Assembly (NCBI GenBank): GCA_008477525.1
Contig: SPDT01000010.1
Span: 62,001-126,000 of the forward strand
Reading direction: 5' to 3'
From: Hypomyces perniciosus
Lineage: Eukaryota; Ascomycota; Sordariomycetes; Hypocreales; Hypocreaceae
DNA: 64,000 nucleotides
A model generated the notes under the pieces. The model saw only the letters and a program-made list of their open reading frames with translations, was not told the DNA's origin and searched no databases. Made by a program: the position numbers and the translations under genes. Below are positions 23,295 through 34,211 of the stretch, piece after piece; positions within the stretch are counted from its first letter, which is position 1; each line of letters opens with the position of its first letter.

Positions 23295-25278
23295 ATGGAT
23301 ACCGAGGGCGAGTCCCCCAACGCCGTTGAGCGGCAGCCTCGACGCACCGCCCAGGTCGACAATGCTATCCGCGCGATTCAACACAAGAAGCCCGTGCCCG
23401 AGATTGACTTCACTATCCATATGATGGAAGATGGCACTCAGGTCAGCACTCTTGAGCGAGTGTGCAAAGGTATGTCCATATCCATGTCCATGTCAATGTC
23501 CAGATCCTCCTTGGAGGGCAGATATCAAACTACCCCGCCATCGATCATGGGAGCTGTTCCAAAATCTGAGTACACTGCCGCTGACCCTGGTCGGGCCACC
23601 TGTTTGCAGATGTCCAAGCGCCGGCCATGTTCAAGCCCACCGATGAACAGTTCTTCGAAGACGACACCCAGACCAAACCCGATATCAACTTCCTCAAGCA
23701 GCACTTCTATCGCGAGGGCAGACTTACCGACGAGCAAGCGTTATGGATCATCAAGAAGGGCACAGAGCTCCTGCGCGCCGAGCCCAATCTCCTCGAGATG
23801 GACGCACCCATCACCGTTTGTGGCGATGTCCATGGCCAGTACTACGACTTGATGAAGCTCTTTGAGGTCGGTGGCGACCCTGCAGAGACGCGATACCTCT
23901 TCCTCGGTGACTACGTCGATCGAGGATACTTCAGCATTGAGTGTGTCCTGTACCTTTGGGCTCTCAAAATCCACTACCCCAAGACACTGTGGCTCCTGCG
24001 AGGCAACCATGAATGTCGTCACTTGACCGACTACTTCACCTTCAAGCTCGAGTGCAAGCACAAGTACTCTGAGGCCATCTACGAGGCCTGCATGGAGTCT
24101 TTCTGCTGCCTTCCTTTGGCGGCTGTGATGAACAAGCAGTTCCTGTGTATCCACGGCGGTTTGAGCCCTGAGCTGCATACCCTGGATGATTTGAGAAGTG
24201 TATGTTGACTATTACGAGAGCAGTGGCGGTTATTGACACTGGCTAATATGTACATATAGATTGATCGTTTCCGAGAGCCCCCGACCCAAGGACTCATGTG
24301 CGACATCCTCTGGGCCGATCCGCTCGAGGACTTTGGCCAGGAAAAGTCGAGCGATTTCTTCTTGCACAACCACGTGCGAGGATGTTCATATTTCTTCTCA
24401 TACCACGCCGCCTGTGCTTTCCTCGAGAAAAACAACCTGCTCTCTGTCATTCGCGCACACGAGGCTCAGGATGCGGGCTATAGAATGTACCGTAAGACGC
24501 GAACGACCGGCTTCCCCAGTGTCATGACCATCTTCTCTGCGCCAAACTACCTCGACGTTTATAACAACAAGGCCGCGGTGCTGAAGTATGAGAACAATGT
24601 TATGAACATCCGGCAATTTAACTGCACCCCGCACCCGTACTGGCTGCCTAACTTTATGGATGTTTTCACCTGGTCACTACCATTCGTGGGTGAGAAGATC
24701 ACAGATATGCTAATTGCCATCCTGAGCACGTGCTCAGAGGAAGAGCTCAAGGAAGAGACACCGTCCTCACAATCTCCAGGCCCTAGCTCTCCACCGATAC
24801 ATGGTGGTATGGATGATCCAAACTCGATCGAATTCAAGCGGAGGGCGATCAAGAACAAGATCCTTGCCATTGGTCGCATGTCTCGTGTCTTCCAGGTTCT
24901 TCGAGAGGAGTCAGAGCGCGTGACGGAGCTGAAGACGGTGGCTGGAGGAAGGCTACCCGCCGGCACGCTGATGCTTGGTGCCGAGGGTATCAAAAATGCC
25001 ATCAGCTCGTTTGAGGATGCTAAGAAGGTTGATCTGCAGAACGAGCACCTTCCCCCGAGTCATGAGGAGGTGGTCAAGAGTCAGGAAGAGGAGAGGGCGA
25101 TTGCTTTCCAAAAGGCAGCGGAAGATGCAAACAACGATAAGAAGTTACATCAGTTGTCCAGGAGACTTAGCACGTAAGTGTACTTGGCAGGGCCACGTGC
25201 TATCTTTTGTTTTCATTATACTAACCTACCGTGTACAGAGATCGCAAGCCTCGACCAGCATCGTCGTCATCATCATGA
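23295..25278 (+). CDS. cnaA: calcineurin A, Ser/Thr phosphatase 2B catalytic subunit
   Basis: Four exons: 23295-23469, 23610-24199, 24260-25173 and 25239-25278; 572 residues. The PPP core carries GDVHGQ (residues 130-135), GDYVDRG and RGNHECR metal-binding motifs. It is followed by the calcineurin-B binding helix, a calmodulin-binding region (near 450-475, [18 protein letters not shown]) and an autoinhibitory segment ([12 protein letters not shown]). Family function: Ca2+/calmodulin-activated dephosphorylation of Crz1 and others, controlling stress, wall integrity and virulence-related growth in fungi. The last exon encodes only [15 protein letters not shown] residues; if intron 3 is kept, translation stops at the TAA inside its own donor and gives a 560-residue form ending RRLST. 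Intron 1 (140 bp) holds TCCATG-type repeats. Confidence 0.95.
23474..23502 (+). repeat. TCCATG-like hexamer repeat in calcineurin intron 1
   Basis: Four to five imperfect copies of TCCATR/TCAATG directly after the GTATGT donor. Purely intronic; might be length-polymorphic. Confidence 0.6.
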
Positions 25279-25959
25279 TAAACTATCGGTATATGGAGAA
25301 TATCTGCAGCGACGGCTTTACAAAAAAAAACTGGGAAGGAGCCGAATGGTCAGATGTTGATGATGACTTGACGCTTCATGTTACGTACTTTATAGTTGAG
25401 CTCTTCTTTTTTCAAAACTAGTAGACTTTGGCTATGGCAACAGGTCAAGGCTCGGGTTTAGCGATAAAGACTTGCAGCGTTCATGGGATCGAGTCGAGAA
25501 AACGACATAGCGCATTGGGCATCATTCAGTTGTCTAGAAACGTGCTGGTACACACGGCAGAATCGCGCGTTGCGATTTGGGTCAATGAGCACCAAAGAAA
25601 GCTGGATAGGGAAGGGAAGGGTTCCGATTATAAGTGCTGCATGCTCAACCCTGGTGTCAACATGAATAGTTATCAGCAATGCGAGTCTCAATAATATTGA
25701 ATATTAGAAAATTAATCTGGCAGGGCGCAGCAGTTTTGTTTGCCCCTTATGAGTGACTTGATGAGCATCGCCATATCCTACGAGTCTATCGTGCAGAAGG
25801 TTGATGCATACCGGATGTATATCGACAGTTTGCGAGGTACCTTATAGAAAGACGGCAAACCCCCTTTCTCCCTTATCAATCATTTCCAAGTTTTATTTCA
25901 GTACCACGCACTCAACACGCACACACACTCGAAACACAATAATCCAAGTATCTTAACTT
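25279..25959. other. intergenic
   Basis: Calcineurin 3' UTR and promoter of the DUF3669 gene. Small overlapping frames at 25428-25694 on both strands have no recognisable features. Confidence 0.5.
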
Positions 25960-26852
25960 ATGACGACTTCTGGCTTCACAATGGCGCAAAATAGCGACTT
26001 CAAGCTTACTACACTCAACGGCGAACTTGAGAGGATTGGCCAGGGCTTTTGCGGCACCGTCTGGGCAGAGAAATGCTCAACGTGTGATTCAAGCACTGAG
26101 AACCACAAACACATCGCCATCAAACGCGAAGACGGTGGCCCTGGGCGATCGCTCGCCAACGAGTATTTGATGCACCAGCGAATACTTGAACGCCTACACA
26201 TCCTCCATGCTATCAACATTGCCACGTTCAACGTCCCTGACTCCAAGGGCTTCCTCGACAAAGAAGCGAGTTCTTGGGCTGACATCCTTCCCCGGCTCCC
26301 TACCGGATACACGTCCTGCAATGCTCTCCTCAGTGAAAAAATACCGCCGGTATCCACGCCGGTTCGCAGGCTGCTTGTAGAGAACTTCCTCCCTGGCGTT
26401 GATTTGGACAAGGTTCTGGGGAGTGAAAGTAACAAGCACTGCCTCATTCGGCTATACCTTGGCCGTCGAAGGCACCGTCAGGACGAGTCACCGGAGGAGC
26501 GGCCAGGGCGACGACTTCAGGTATTCAGCTTGCGCAACTTCCCGCTTCATGTGGACCAAATGGAGCAGATTGGGGTCGATCCGGCCAAGTATGCTGTAGC
26601 CATGGCAGACGCTCTCGCATTTCTCCATTGGTCGGCAAAGATTGATGCCAACGACGTTGAGTTTGTGCTTGGCGCACCGAGAGCCCTGGCAGCACCAACA
26701 TCGCTGATGAACGACTTTGGGACATCTTCCAAGATCGATTTCTCAAGTCGAGCAATGTGATCCTCAAGGATGAGTTGGAGGAAGTGAAAGGGCTGCCTAG
26801 GTTGCTGGTGAATAGGATTATAGAGACACGGGGGGTATTCACAAGGGGTTGA
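25960..26852 (+). pseudogene. DUF3669-family gene, internally deleted and frameshifted
   Basis: An open frame of 266 codons runs 25960-26760 and resembles the fungal DUF3669 ('zinc finger protein'-annotated) family: KREDGGPGRSLANEYLMHQRIL, RRLLVENFLP, CLIRLYLGRRR, and FSLRNFPLHVDQMEQIG followed by MADALAFLHW and DANDVEFVLGAPR. Directly after that block the family normally continues with a conserved WLLDFD-type segment and a DPFYPRP region. Here these are missing, and the expected C-terminal tail (RLWDIFQDRFL, then GLPRLLVNRI and TRGVFTRG) is found in the +2 frame at about 26687-26852. An internal deletion that also shifts frame explains both. The truncated 266-residue product could still be translated. 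The molecular function of the family is not known to me; a kinase-like fold has been suggested by the gene's N-terminal GxGxxGTVW pattern, which is inference. Confidence 0.6.
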
Positions 26853-27046
26853 ACATGGGAGTCTTTGAAGAGACAACATTGTAAATAATCCATAATGTCG
26901 TTCATAGCTCTTGGTAGGCCCGAACATCGGATACCAGCCCGCTTGTCATGGGTATCAAATAAATACATCATACAATTAACAAACTTCCCCCACAGCTCCA
27001 TTCACATTAGACCTTGCGATAGTTGCGGGAGATTCAGACTACTCGC

Positions 27047-28028
27047 CTAGACACACTTGGCATTCGCCTTGACACGCTCGCCCTGACACCACACAAACAC
27101 CCTTTTAAACGGCTCCGATGTTTTGTTCTGCTTCCTCTGAGAACACCACCAGCCAATCATGCCTTTGCTCGTCGCATTGGCGCAGAAGGTTACGCAGCAG
27201 GATGTGATATTCGGAAGCCAGACGTAGCTGTTGATCTCAAAGTCGAACGTCGTGCCCCCTTCGGCGCGCGTGATGTTTGTGATGTTTCCCTGGAAATTGT
27301 CTTCCGAGAAGCCCTGGAATGCAAACCCGTTTTCTGATGTGGTTTGGTTGTTGAGGAACGTTGCCGTCGGGACGGCTGATGTTGTAGTTGTCGAGCTGGT
27401 CGATCTCGCCGTCGGAGTTACTGAGCTGTTTTGGTGATGTGTGAGTACTAGAGGAGATTTGATGATAGGCTTTCAGTGTCTGTTTTTCTCACCTCGTTGG
27501 TGTGTCGGAAGTTGAAGCTTCATCGGCCTTGTCCTTGGACCTTGACGCAGCGAGGCCGCCACCAACACCACCACCAATGGCTGCCGCAAGGACGATGACA
27601 ACAACGACGAGAATGATGAAGAAAGGTTTGCGTCGCACACCACAAATCGTTGACCCCTTCTTTGGTGAAGGGTTGTTTCCCTCGGGATCTTTGAGCGTCT
27701 TCTCAGTTGGCGCGGAATCCAACGCTGCGCCGAATGATCCTGGTACCGTGCCATGCTCGGCAGGGTCAACGACAATTTTGGAGGTATCGTCCTCAGGAGT
27801 GACGACCGTTTGCGGCGCGTTCGACTCCAAATACTTCCTCTTGTACTCGGCTTCGAGTGGTGTGAGGACCTCTGGAGATGTGTCGGGCACGACCTGGGGC
27901 AGCCCGTCGTCGCGAACCGGATAGGTCCCAATGGTTTGCCCATAACCTGAGCTTATGGTAGACGTCGGGCTAGCAATTCCATGTTGGTGGGCTTGATCCT
28001 CTCCGTGCGGGTTCTGCTGGGAAGCCAT
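27047..28028 (-). CDS. single-pass membrane protein with Ser/Thr-rich stalk and Cys-containing C-terminal domain
   Basis: Two exons, 27493-28028 and 27047-27425; 304 residues, starting MASQQNPHGED (a longer frame would need TTG). The N-terminal 120 residues are hydrophilic and disordered-looking with an EYKRKYLE patch; a basic KKGSTICGVRRK stretch leads into one strong membrane helix (about residues 131-155, rich in Val/Ile/Ala/Gly). Then come a Ser/Thr-rich stalk and an about 95-residue domain with six cysteines (CC, C, C, C, C) and several N-glycosylation sequons (NQT, NIT, NAT, NKT). The positive-inside rule puts the N-terminus in the cytosol and the Cys domain outside or in the lumen. The layout resembles fungal wall-sensor-like proteins, but I do not recognise a named family, and ligand and role are unknown. 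Confidence 0.75.
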
Positions 28029-28979
28029 GGTAGCGAGCGACTCATAAGGGGACGAAGACAAGACAACGGGTCAGGCGAGCAAGACCATGAACAATGAACA
28101 TCGTATGGGGGAGCCAAAACCAAGTTATACTCTCTATTCTCTACTCGATTCTACAGAGCTGAGAGCCTCACGCGACAGGGCTCAAGGTTCAAAGGCCAGG
28201 GCCGCATCATGAGTCTTGGCCAACTCTGGATTGGTAAAGCTGCCTATTGGTGCACGCACTGGTGGTACGCATTGGGAGTTGCAGCTCGCAGGGCTCTTGG
28301 CAGAGGTTCCATTGTGCAGCAGTAAGACGGAGGAATGCTGCTCCAGTTTGGGGAGTTGATGAGTCCGGGGAGCGGTTGCATGGGAAGATGAGCTGCCAAG
28401 AGGGGGTTTCAATTTGCTGCAAGGATGTGTATTAAGAGCGTGGGGCAAGACATGGGGTTGAGGGGATCACGATTTGATGCGATTCGATGATGGTTGAGAA
28501 AAGGCCTCAGCCGCACTGCAACATCAATATAAGTTGAGGCCAGGGTATGGTATGAGAGGGCCTCGGCAAGCCCTGTCAACCTGTCAGAGTTCAAGAAGCA
28601 GCTGGATCCAGGTTCGTTCGCATTCTCGGGGGCTTTTTGACAGCGGGTGACACCAAAAAAGACTCGGTAAATATTGGTTGGGCTTTGATGGGAGTAGATT
28701 TTATCTATCTGTGTGTTAGGGTTATGGATAAAAGTGATTGATGTGGGAGACATCCTTGCAACCCTCCCCAACTATTCAGAAAACCCGGTAACGGGGCAAG
28801 CGGGTGACGATAAAACATGGATCGCAAAACATCTGCATTGCCATAGCTAACTCTGATTACCACAGGTTACTCTCATTACTACATATAACTCTCACCAAGG
28901 CAAACTCTCAACCAGATTTGTGGTAAATACAAACTCAGATGGGGAATCAGGGAATCAACAGGACCATTCAAGCGTCAAC
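28029..28979. other. intergenic between two minus-strand genes
   Basis: About 950 bp. Small frames only (for example 28409-28771 minus), none resembling known proteins. No repeats noticed. Confidence 0.5.
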
Positions 28980-29720
28980 TCATTGTGTCGGCTTCATCGC
29001 AGTCAGCATTTGACACGGCAAACTCCCAAACATCATACGCATCCCCACCAGCGAGACCTCAACATCACTCCATCCAAGAGCCCGCAGCACAGTCTGATGG
29101 TCCTTGAAGAACCCATACAGGTCAATGATGATGATGCGACCTCCCGGCTTACACACCCTGGCCATCTCTCTGACGGCTGTGATTCTTCCCTCCTTCTTGG
29201 CGTTGTGTAGGGCGAGGTTGGTGGTGATGATAGAAAACGTGTTGTCCGCGAAGAGGAACCGCTCGGCAAAGCTAGCCGTGTGAAGAACAGCAAAGTCGAC
29301 CACGTCCATGGCGACAGCGTTCTGGTATGTGGCGACGGGAGAGTTGCCTGTTTGGTCCGAAGTGTTGAAGATGTCGATGCCATATGTCGGACAAACCTCC
29401 GAGGGTGAAGTCTGCGACAGTTTCTTCTTGCGCTGTGCCATCTTGAGAAGGACCATGCCTCGTCCGCAGCCAACATCTAGAGTCGGACTGCGGAAGTCGT
29501 CGTCGGGGACCCCATCAAGGATCTCATCCCAGACGTGGAATTTGCCTTTGAGAGAGGCGTAGAGGTACAGTGGCGCCGCAACAGAGGAGAGTAAGAGGCC
29601 AAAGAGTGAGTCGAGTCCAAAGTCCGCTTTCGACAGTTTGGCGGGCTGGTCCTTGGATTGCACGAGGACTTGGATATGGTCCACGGGAGTGGCCTGCTTG
29701 GTGGTATCGTCGTAAAACAT
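28980..29720 (-). CDS. class I SAM-dependent methyltransferase
   Basis: Intronless, 246 residues. A hydrophobic stretch near residues 38-60 (LDSLFGLLLSSVAAPLYLYA) precedes the Rossmann methyltransferase domain: motif I LDVGCGRGMVLL (about 81-92), an acidic residue in TYGIDIF as motif II, FSIITTNLALHN as motif IV, and VCKPGGRIIIIDL as the post-motif. This resembles methyltransferase 11/25-type small-molecule enzymes. The N-terminal hydrophobic segment suggests membrane association. The methyl acceptor is not evident and there is no nearby pathway gene to suggest one. The ATG at 29720 has a good context and no closer alternative. Confidence 0.85.
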   Translation of the reverse strand: MFYDDTTKQATPVDHIQVLVQSKDQPAKLSKADFGLDSLFGLLLSSVAAPLYLYASLKGKFHVWDEILDGVPDDDFRSPTLDVGCGRGMVLLKMAQRKKKLSQTSPSEVCPTYGIDIFNTSDQTGNSPVATYQNAVAMDVVDFAVLHTASFAERFLFADNTFSIITTNLALHNAKKEGRITAVREMARVCKPGGRIIIIDLYGFFKDHQTVLRALGWSDVEVSLVGMRMMFGSLPCQMLTAMKPTQ

Positions 29721-30506
29721 GATGATGGTGGTTGCTCCTTATGGATGGATGATTCAACGTAATGTTATCGTGATGCTGATGAGAGAGGAGATTAGAAGAG
29801 ACTTGCTCTGGAATGATCTGTCTCTTCATTTTCTGAGCGTCTTCCATCTTCATCTTTATACTCGAAAGTCCACGTCTTCAGCGATAGAAGTCCTGACCTT
29901 CATGATGTGGGAGTGGGCTGAAACAGTACTGCGCAGAGTGGCTTGGGCTGCTGGCGGTGCCAAACCTGATTTGGGAGCCCATTCGAAATTTCGAGCCTAG
30001 TGAGACAAGCGAATCGAAGGCCAAATCTGGACAATTCCTTTGTAAATCATTGGTTTAAAGCTGCTTTCTTAGCTCGAATGAATGACTTGGTTTGTATCGT
30101 CAATTCGATGTCTTTCTTGTGAGGCTTAGCACCTCTCGAATGAGAATACTTAGTCTCGCATCGAATCGATAACCAGAACCCTACTTTGATGCGAGACAAA
30201 AAGGTTTTCGTCCACCGCCATTTACGAAGTTCATACTAATATTAACAGTCGCTTTCTTGAGGATTGGCCAACTAAAACTCTGTGGCGGAAATACTCAGTC
30301 AGGATATCAAGCGTGATACCTCGGTATGATGCATCGTCATGTCACCTATGCTCTAAAACGACATTCTTCCGTATTTTTTATTAATAGCAACGCATAAAGT
30401 CATATCCAATCAAGTTCTAACAGGTGACCAAGACCAACATTTATTATTCCCCTGTTTTGACTCCATCGGCTGCCCTGACCCAACACTTACTTGTACCTTC
30501 ATACTT
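29721..30506. other. intergenic
   Basis: About 790 bp, AT-richer, with no supportable gene. Contains the methyltransferase promoter and the 3' side of the esterase gene. Confidence 0.5.
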
Positions 30507-32222
30507 CTAGAAGCGCATAATTTCCGAGTTCTGTTCCATGAAAGTATAGCTGGCATTTCTGAACGTATCGGGCAAAAGACCATTATTCGACTTGTTGAAC
30601 CACATAAGCTGCTTGCCTTCAGTGTACTTCGGCCAGTTGCTAAAAACGGTGTTGCCTAGATTGGGGTCCAAGTTGTGTAGGAAGTTGATGTAGTATGCCC
30701 GGCCACTCGCAGTGGCATGGTCATCGTTGGAGCCCCTGAAGAGCACATTGATGTCCGAGCCATGGTGGGTGCCGAGGAAGCTGAGAGCTCCAGGCAAATA
30801 GTAATATGAAGAGAGGTAGGACCACATTGGCAGATTCGGTCTGGCTTTGGTGAGTAAATTGAGGGACACACGTCGGGTCAATGTGAACACAATGTCTCCT
30901 AGGATAGCCGCCAGACGTTTCTTGCCTGGATATCCTTCAATTCCACCTGCGGCACGGAACGGGCTGCCATCATCACGGTTCGTGCTGTAGGTATCGACAA
31001 ACTGGGTAATCTGATTCCTGTTCGCGGCGTGGAAGTAGTACTTTGCAAAGTAGTCGACAATCTTGGCCGTGGTGCCCATATCCTTCTGCGTTTGTGCAAA
31101 GAGGGTGCCTTCGTCTTCCTGGTTGCCTATGATCATAGGAACGGCGTGGAACTTTCCATCCTTTGCCAACACTTCCGGGCTAGTGGTTATAACTTTGCCA
31201 TCTGGTCGAGGGAGATACGAAAGCGCAAGTGACTGGACGGAGATGATGCCACCGAGAGAGTTGACAGCGCTTTGGAACTTCGGGGCGTCAAGGCTACGCA
31301 AACACTGCAAAGTATCATTTGCTGTAGTGCAGTTGGCAGACTTGACAACTCGATCGTAGACATCCTGGGCCTTGGGGCAATCAAGGGGGTCGGTAGGGGT
31401 AGCACTACCCGAGTTCATGATTGCGGCGCGAAAGAGTGGCTTGTCGTTGTATTTGGCATTGCCATCATACATGATGAGGTGGTCAAAGACGGAGATGGCA
31501 CCAGCTGATTGTCCCCAGATGGTAACCTTGTCAGGATCGCCTCCGAATGAAGCGATGTTGTCCGCTACCCATTGGAGGCCCAGACGCTGGTCAAGAAGAC
31601 CAAGGTTGCCGCTTCCATCGCGGAGAACTTCGGCTCCCGGGAGGAAACCCCATCCTGCAAGACGATAATTGACTGACACGAAGATGAATCCCTGGTTGGT
31701 CTTCTTGCCAGTGTTGATGAAGTCCGTAGCATCGAATGCCGAGGCGCTTACAAACAGAAATCCACCACCGTAGATCCAGAACAGCACTGGGAGTTTATCA
31801 GTAGATTTAGTGCCTGCAGGACGTTGAATCGTGATGCTCAAGCAATCTTCTGAAGGCTTTGCCACCTGGACATTGTTCAGACCCAAGTCTTCTGCGAAAG
31901 ATAACCTCTTTTGCAAGGTGCCGGAGATGAATGGTCCTTGCGGGCATGTGGCAGGATCAACCGTCGCGTCGAAATTCCCCAAGGTTGAGAACAATCTTTT
32001 CTGCGGCGGTTTGAGACGCAACTGGCCACTTGGAGCGTAGGCGTATGGAATGCCTTGGAAGCTTTCGACACTCGAGGCGACCTTGCCAGTAACAGTGGCA
32101 CCCGAAGCTGTGACCGTCACTTTGCTGGGTAGCTGACGGGCAGTCTGAGAACCAGCCGGTACTGCAACCACTGGGCTGAAGAGCCCAAGGGCCAGCATGG
32201 AAAGATATTTGACGTTCTTCAT
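30507..32222 (-). CDS. secreted type-B carboxylesterase/lipase
   Basis: Intronless, 571 residues. A signal peptide is visible (MKNVKYLSMLALGLFSPVVA, cleavage near residue 20). The type-B carboxylesterase fold of the Candida rugosa lipase group follows: FQGIPYA near the start, EDCLSITIQRP, an oxyanion loop FWIYGGGF, the nucleophile elbow GQSAG with Ser239, Glu371 in NQEDEGTLF, and His487 in GTHHGSDI, so the triad is complete. It probably hydrolyses esters of fatty acids, sterols or aromatic acids outside the cell. There are several N-glycosylation sequons (NCT, NDT, NKS, NAS). It is flanked by large gaps, so it is unlikely to be part of a cluster. Confidence 0.93.
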   Translation of the reverse strand: MKNVKYLSMLALGLFSPVVAVPAGSQTARQLPSKVTVTASGATVTGKVASSVESFQGIPYAYAPSGQLRLKPPQKRLFSTLGNFDATVDPATCPQGPFISGTLQKRLSFAEDLGLNNVQVAKPSEDCLSITIQRPAGTKSTDKLPVLFWIYGGGFLFVSASAFDATDFINTGKKTNQGFIFVSVNYRLAGWGFLPGAEVLRDGSGNLGLLDQRLGLQWVADNIASFGGDPDKVTIWGQSAGAISVFDHLIMYDGNAKYNDKPLFRAAIMNSGSATPTDPLDCPKAQDVYDRVVKSANCTTANDTLQCLRSLDAPKFQSAVNSLGGIISVQSLALSYLPRPDGKVITTSPEVLAKDGKFHAVPMIIGNQEDEGTLFAQTQKDMGTTAKIVDYFAKYYFHAANRNQITQFVDTYSTNRDDGSPFRAAGGIEGYPGKKRLAAILGDIVFTLTRRVSLNLLTKARPNLPMWSYLSSYYYLPGALSFLGTHHGSDINVLFRGSNDDHATASGRAYYINFLHNLDPNLGNTVFSNWPKYTEGKQLMWFNKSNNGLLPDTFRNASYTFMEQNSEIMRF

Positions 32223-34211
32223 CGTCAGGTCGGTGTCTAGCTTGGTTGTCAGAACCGGGCCTTGCTGAAGAGTTGCTTTTGCAGGCCGATGTTCAGATGC
32301 TATGATGATGAAGGTTTAATTAGAGCGAGGGAGGAGAATAAATACTCGATCTTTCTGCGTGTCTCACTCGCTACGGCAATGGATCTTCGTAGTCACCCTT
32401 CTGAGAGCAAGGCCACTTTGGAGGTCACATCCAGCAATGAGGGACCAACAACCGAGACACAAACCCGCTATTTCAATGTATGACGATAAGAGTCCATGCG
32501 ATGCTGAGTGATTTTCTCGACATCCAGACCGGTGGCTGCAGTTCTTAGTAAGAATAGACATTATGGCTTACTTGGATGATGGGCACCTGACGCTCACTTC
32601 GCCCTTGCGCGAGGTATATCGAGCCTAGTGACTTGCAGGAGTATGTTTGGGCTTGTCCCGGCAGAGATAACATGATTAATTGACGTCTTTCTAATGTTAA
32701 TAGTACTTTATCATGGTCCCTTAATACAATCTCCACGAGCAACGTCGAGCATTAACGCCTGGGAGTGAAGTACAGACCGGGGATTCATGGCTGGCATCGG
32801 GTGATCTGTCTGAGTAATCTGGGAGTGGATTCTCAGAGTTGCTTTGCATCTCTTGGCGATGTGACCTCAGCCTTGAGCCGTATCTACTAAATCTCGATAG
32901 AGCTTTCATGCCGTTGAATGCATGATGACCTGCGCCTCTCCAACAAGACTCTGCTTCTTTACCCACATGTCTCAGCTTACGGGAGAGGGTAGGATTGTTT
33001 TGACTGAATTATAATCACCTTCTTCCATTGATTCGTTGAGTCATGGACCAGACATACCGCAGCAATCCAGTTGACATAATATCACTGCAGTACATACAAA
33101 TAGTTAGGATGTCTCATGCGTAGAGACATTGGTTTCGTTTCGTCACTCCTTTGTATTATTCTGCCTGCCAGGCGGCTCTAATTATATTATCACCACCGAT
33201 GTCCGTGTCTCCAAGCAGCAACTTGCATTCAATCAGCTAGAACAAGATTCCTGATTTACCTGCCTCCGAAGGTATCTCCCTGACCGTCGTCAACTTTCCT
33301 CATTGAACTTTGTTGTGTAGCAAAATGCCATATTACCTTGGGGCATTCGAATGGCACGGCTTAAAGGAATCTCGAAGCTAGTAGTATCTCCAAGCCACGA
33401 CAACGAGAAGAATGTGAAGCGTGTGGGCTGCAAAAAAGCTTCAGTAAAAACTAGAAAAAAACTAGAAAACTTTCAATCTTTTAGCATCTCTCTTCGCAGC
33501 ATCACTACTACCTAGAATTGAAACTCCACTAAATCGTGGCGTTTACAAACTTTTTATTCTGCGTTGTGTGTATAGGTACACAAGACGATCACCTCAGGGC
33601 TCAGAATGGGTCACACTCTGTCACCTTGTCTTCTAAAACGCTGGAGCCTGTAATAAGATCTAAAAATAATGACTCGTTTATCTCCAACTTATCTTCAACA
33701 TATGTCTTACAACTCAGGTAGCCTTCCCCTTATCCTTTCTCTCCATCCTGGAAAGTGGTATCTCCGAACTCAACTGTCTCGTTGCAGCGGCTACGAATAA
33801 GCAAACAATATTAAAGACACACAGTATGTTTTATTTTCTTACAGCGTATAGGTAGAGACCCGTGCCTCACATGAAGCTTGGTGAAAAGCCTCTAGCCTGC
33901 GTTCCGTGACTTCTTGCTCCACGAACTCCCTCTCCAAATCTTCAAGTCATAGATGGTTGCGCATTTCCCCAAAAGTCGTTCCTGAATACTCTGCTCCCTA
34001 CCCACCCGGTATATAACTCCAGATAATTGTCGTTTTCGTCCATAGTTTGCTTGACCACCATTCAGAGACCGCACCGTCAACTACGGCGGTTGTTTGTTGG
34101 TAGGGGCAGTTATGCAAGTCACGATTGAGGGTGATATAGACAGATTATTGGCAGACACCTCGTGTAAAATTCTCCTGTAGAATAACGAACTGGGAATGAT
34201 TGCTCGATGTT
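32223..34211. other. long intergenic region, no gene seen
   Basis: About 2 kb. All frames are short and without family resemblance. A TGAGTCA heptamer occurs at 33037-33043 but is 815 bp from the nearest start codon. No inverted repeats of note. Confidence 0.5.

Noticed and set aside
25428..25694. Overlapping 60-88-codon frames downstream of calcineurin
   Set aside because: No motif, no codon bias, frames on both strands; intergenic by chance.
33037..33043. TGAGTCA heptamer as a control site of the esterase
   Set aside because: It lies 815 bp from the start codon of a gene not expected to be under amino-acid control; likely chance.
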